DNA of 64,000 nt from Aquicoccus porphyridii (lineage in GTDB: Bacteria > Pseudomonadota > Alphaproteobacteria > Rhodobacterales > Rhodobacteraceae). Location: the NCBI RefSeq assembly GCF_008369105.1, contig NZ_VINQ01000004.1:237437-301436 (forward strand), in the 5' to 3' direction. Every line of letters starts with the position of its first letter. The first letter of the stretch is position 1. The notes beneath the pieces are model-generated. The model had not been told where the DNA came from, ran no database searches, and saw only the letters and a program-made list of their open reading frames with translations. Both the position numbers and the translations under genes were made by a program. Shown here piece by piece: positions 63,699-64,000 of this stretch.

Positions 63699-64000
63699 TT
63701 ACTCGGCCAATTTCAGCTTGGCGGGCAGGTCGATGCCCTGCTCCTCGAACCAGCGCGCGGCACCCGGATGCAGCGGGATCGTGCCGAACTGCACCGTCAT
63801 GTCGGCAAGGCTCGCGCCCTTGAGGCTCGCCATGGCGTTGGCCTGCGCCGTCTGGTCTTCCATCACCGCCTTGACGATCTTGTAGGCCGTGTCGTCGTCC
63901 ATCGAGCGCGGCGCGGCGACACCGACGCCAAAGCTCCATGTCGTATAGGCCGGGATGCCGCCCGCCGCGCCTTCGGGGATGTCCACGACCGAGATGTCGG
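63699..64000 (-). CDS. TAXI-family TRAP solute receptor (partial, 5' end outside window)
   Basis: The last about 100 residues are present: DIPEGAAGGIPAYTTWSFGV then DDDTAYKIVKAVMED and TIPLHPGAARWFEEQGI, the C-terminal signature of TAXI receptors, which bind small organic acids or amino acids such as glutamate. First gene of the operon with the fused permease and AtuA genes. Truncated only by the window edge. Confidence 0.85.
   Translation of the reverse strand, partial: DISVVDIPEGAAGGIPAYTTWSFGVGVAAPRSMDDDTAYKIVKAVMEDQTAQANAMASLKGASLADMTVQFGTIPLHPGAARWFEEQGIDLPAKLKLAE

Overview
This is a GC-rich (roughly 65%) alphaproteobacterial chromosome segment, most likely from the Rhodobacteraceae (Roseobacter group). 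The basis is the gene families (PraR-like XRE regulator, DUF2927 lipoprotein beside TelA/XpaC, two-domain acyl-CoA carboxylase, BKACE, fused TRAP permease), pervasive ATGA stop/start overlaps, and a short dispersed intergenic repeat of the CTTGCC-AAATACTCCCGCCGGAGGCA type. These are judgements from reading; no search was run.

Layout. 1-14700 is mainly housekeeping: fthC and mgtE, a guanine/8-oxoguanine deaminase, a histidinol-phosphatase-like IMPase, an XRE regulator, a quinone oxidoreductase, a BAX inhibitor-like protein, rpmG, a PACE efflux protein, rnpB (RNase P RNA), an AmpD-like amidase, an Excalibur lipoprotein, gatCA, a UPF0173 hydrolase, a Crp/Fnr regulator preceded by an FNR-type box, and a GntR regulator. 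14800-22500 holds an acyl-CoA carboxylase pair, an AraC regulator and a divergent acyl-CoA dehydrogenase/GST/BKACE set, which looks like an acid-catabolism locus.

22580-26360 is an extracytoplasmic stress module: ECF sigma factor, RskA-type anti-sigma factor, fasciclin protein, secreted MsrB, DoxX and a DUF4394 protein. Two of its genes carry matching ECF-type promoters. 26600-28180 encodes a membrane-anchored LuxR-type regulator and two secreted low-complexity proteins. 28340-32510 is an Fe/siderophore/cobalamin-type ABC importer with an MFS protein upstream. 32770-42710 is a catabolic locus: tandem YtcJ-like amidohydrolases, a divergent LysR regulator and a five-gene Dpp/Opp-type importer, with a shared candidate operator word (TATCCAGA) at both promoters.

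42720-56500 returns to core genes (metG, an MFS gene, dtd, hsp20, a pseudouridine synthase, tadA, a CPA2 antiporter) around a seven-gene minus-strand operon: a 27-residue membrane peptide, XpaC, TelA, a DUF2927 lipoprotein, an SPFH-GYF protein, a zinc-ribbon membrane protein and a nitroreductase. That operon has no assigned function that I know of.

56500-64000 looks like an acquired segment. A Tat-exported flavin amine oxidase (57044-58621) is followed 5 bp later by a secreted protein that fuses cytochrome c to a RidA imine deaminase domain (58627-59568). The proposed system is a periplasmic amine dehydrogenase in which the flavoenzyme makes an imine, the RidA domain hydrolyses it and the attached heme takes the electrons. 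It is bordered on the right by an internally deleted tyrosine-recombinase remnant (59818-60035) and on the left by about 550 bp of unassigned DNA. Beyond the remnant is an AtuA-type operon with a TAXI-TRAP transporter that runs off the window.
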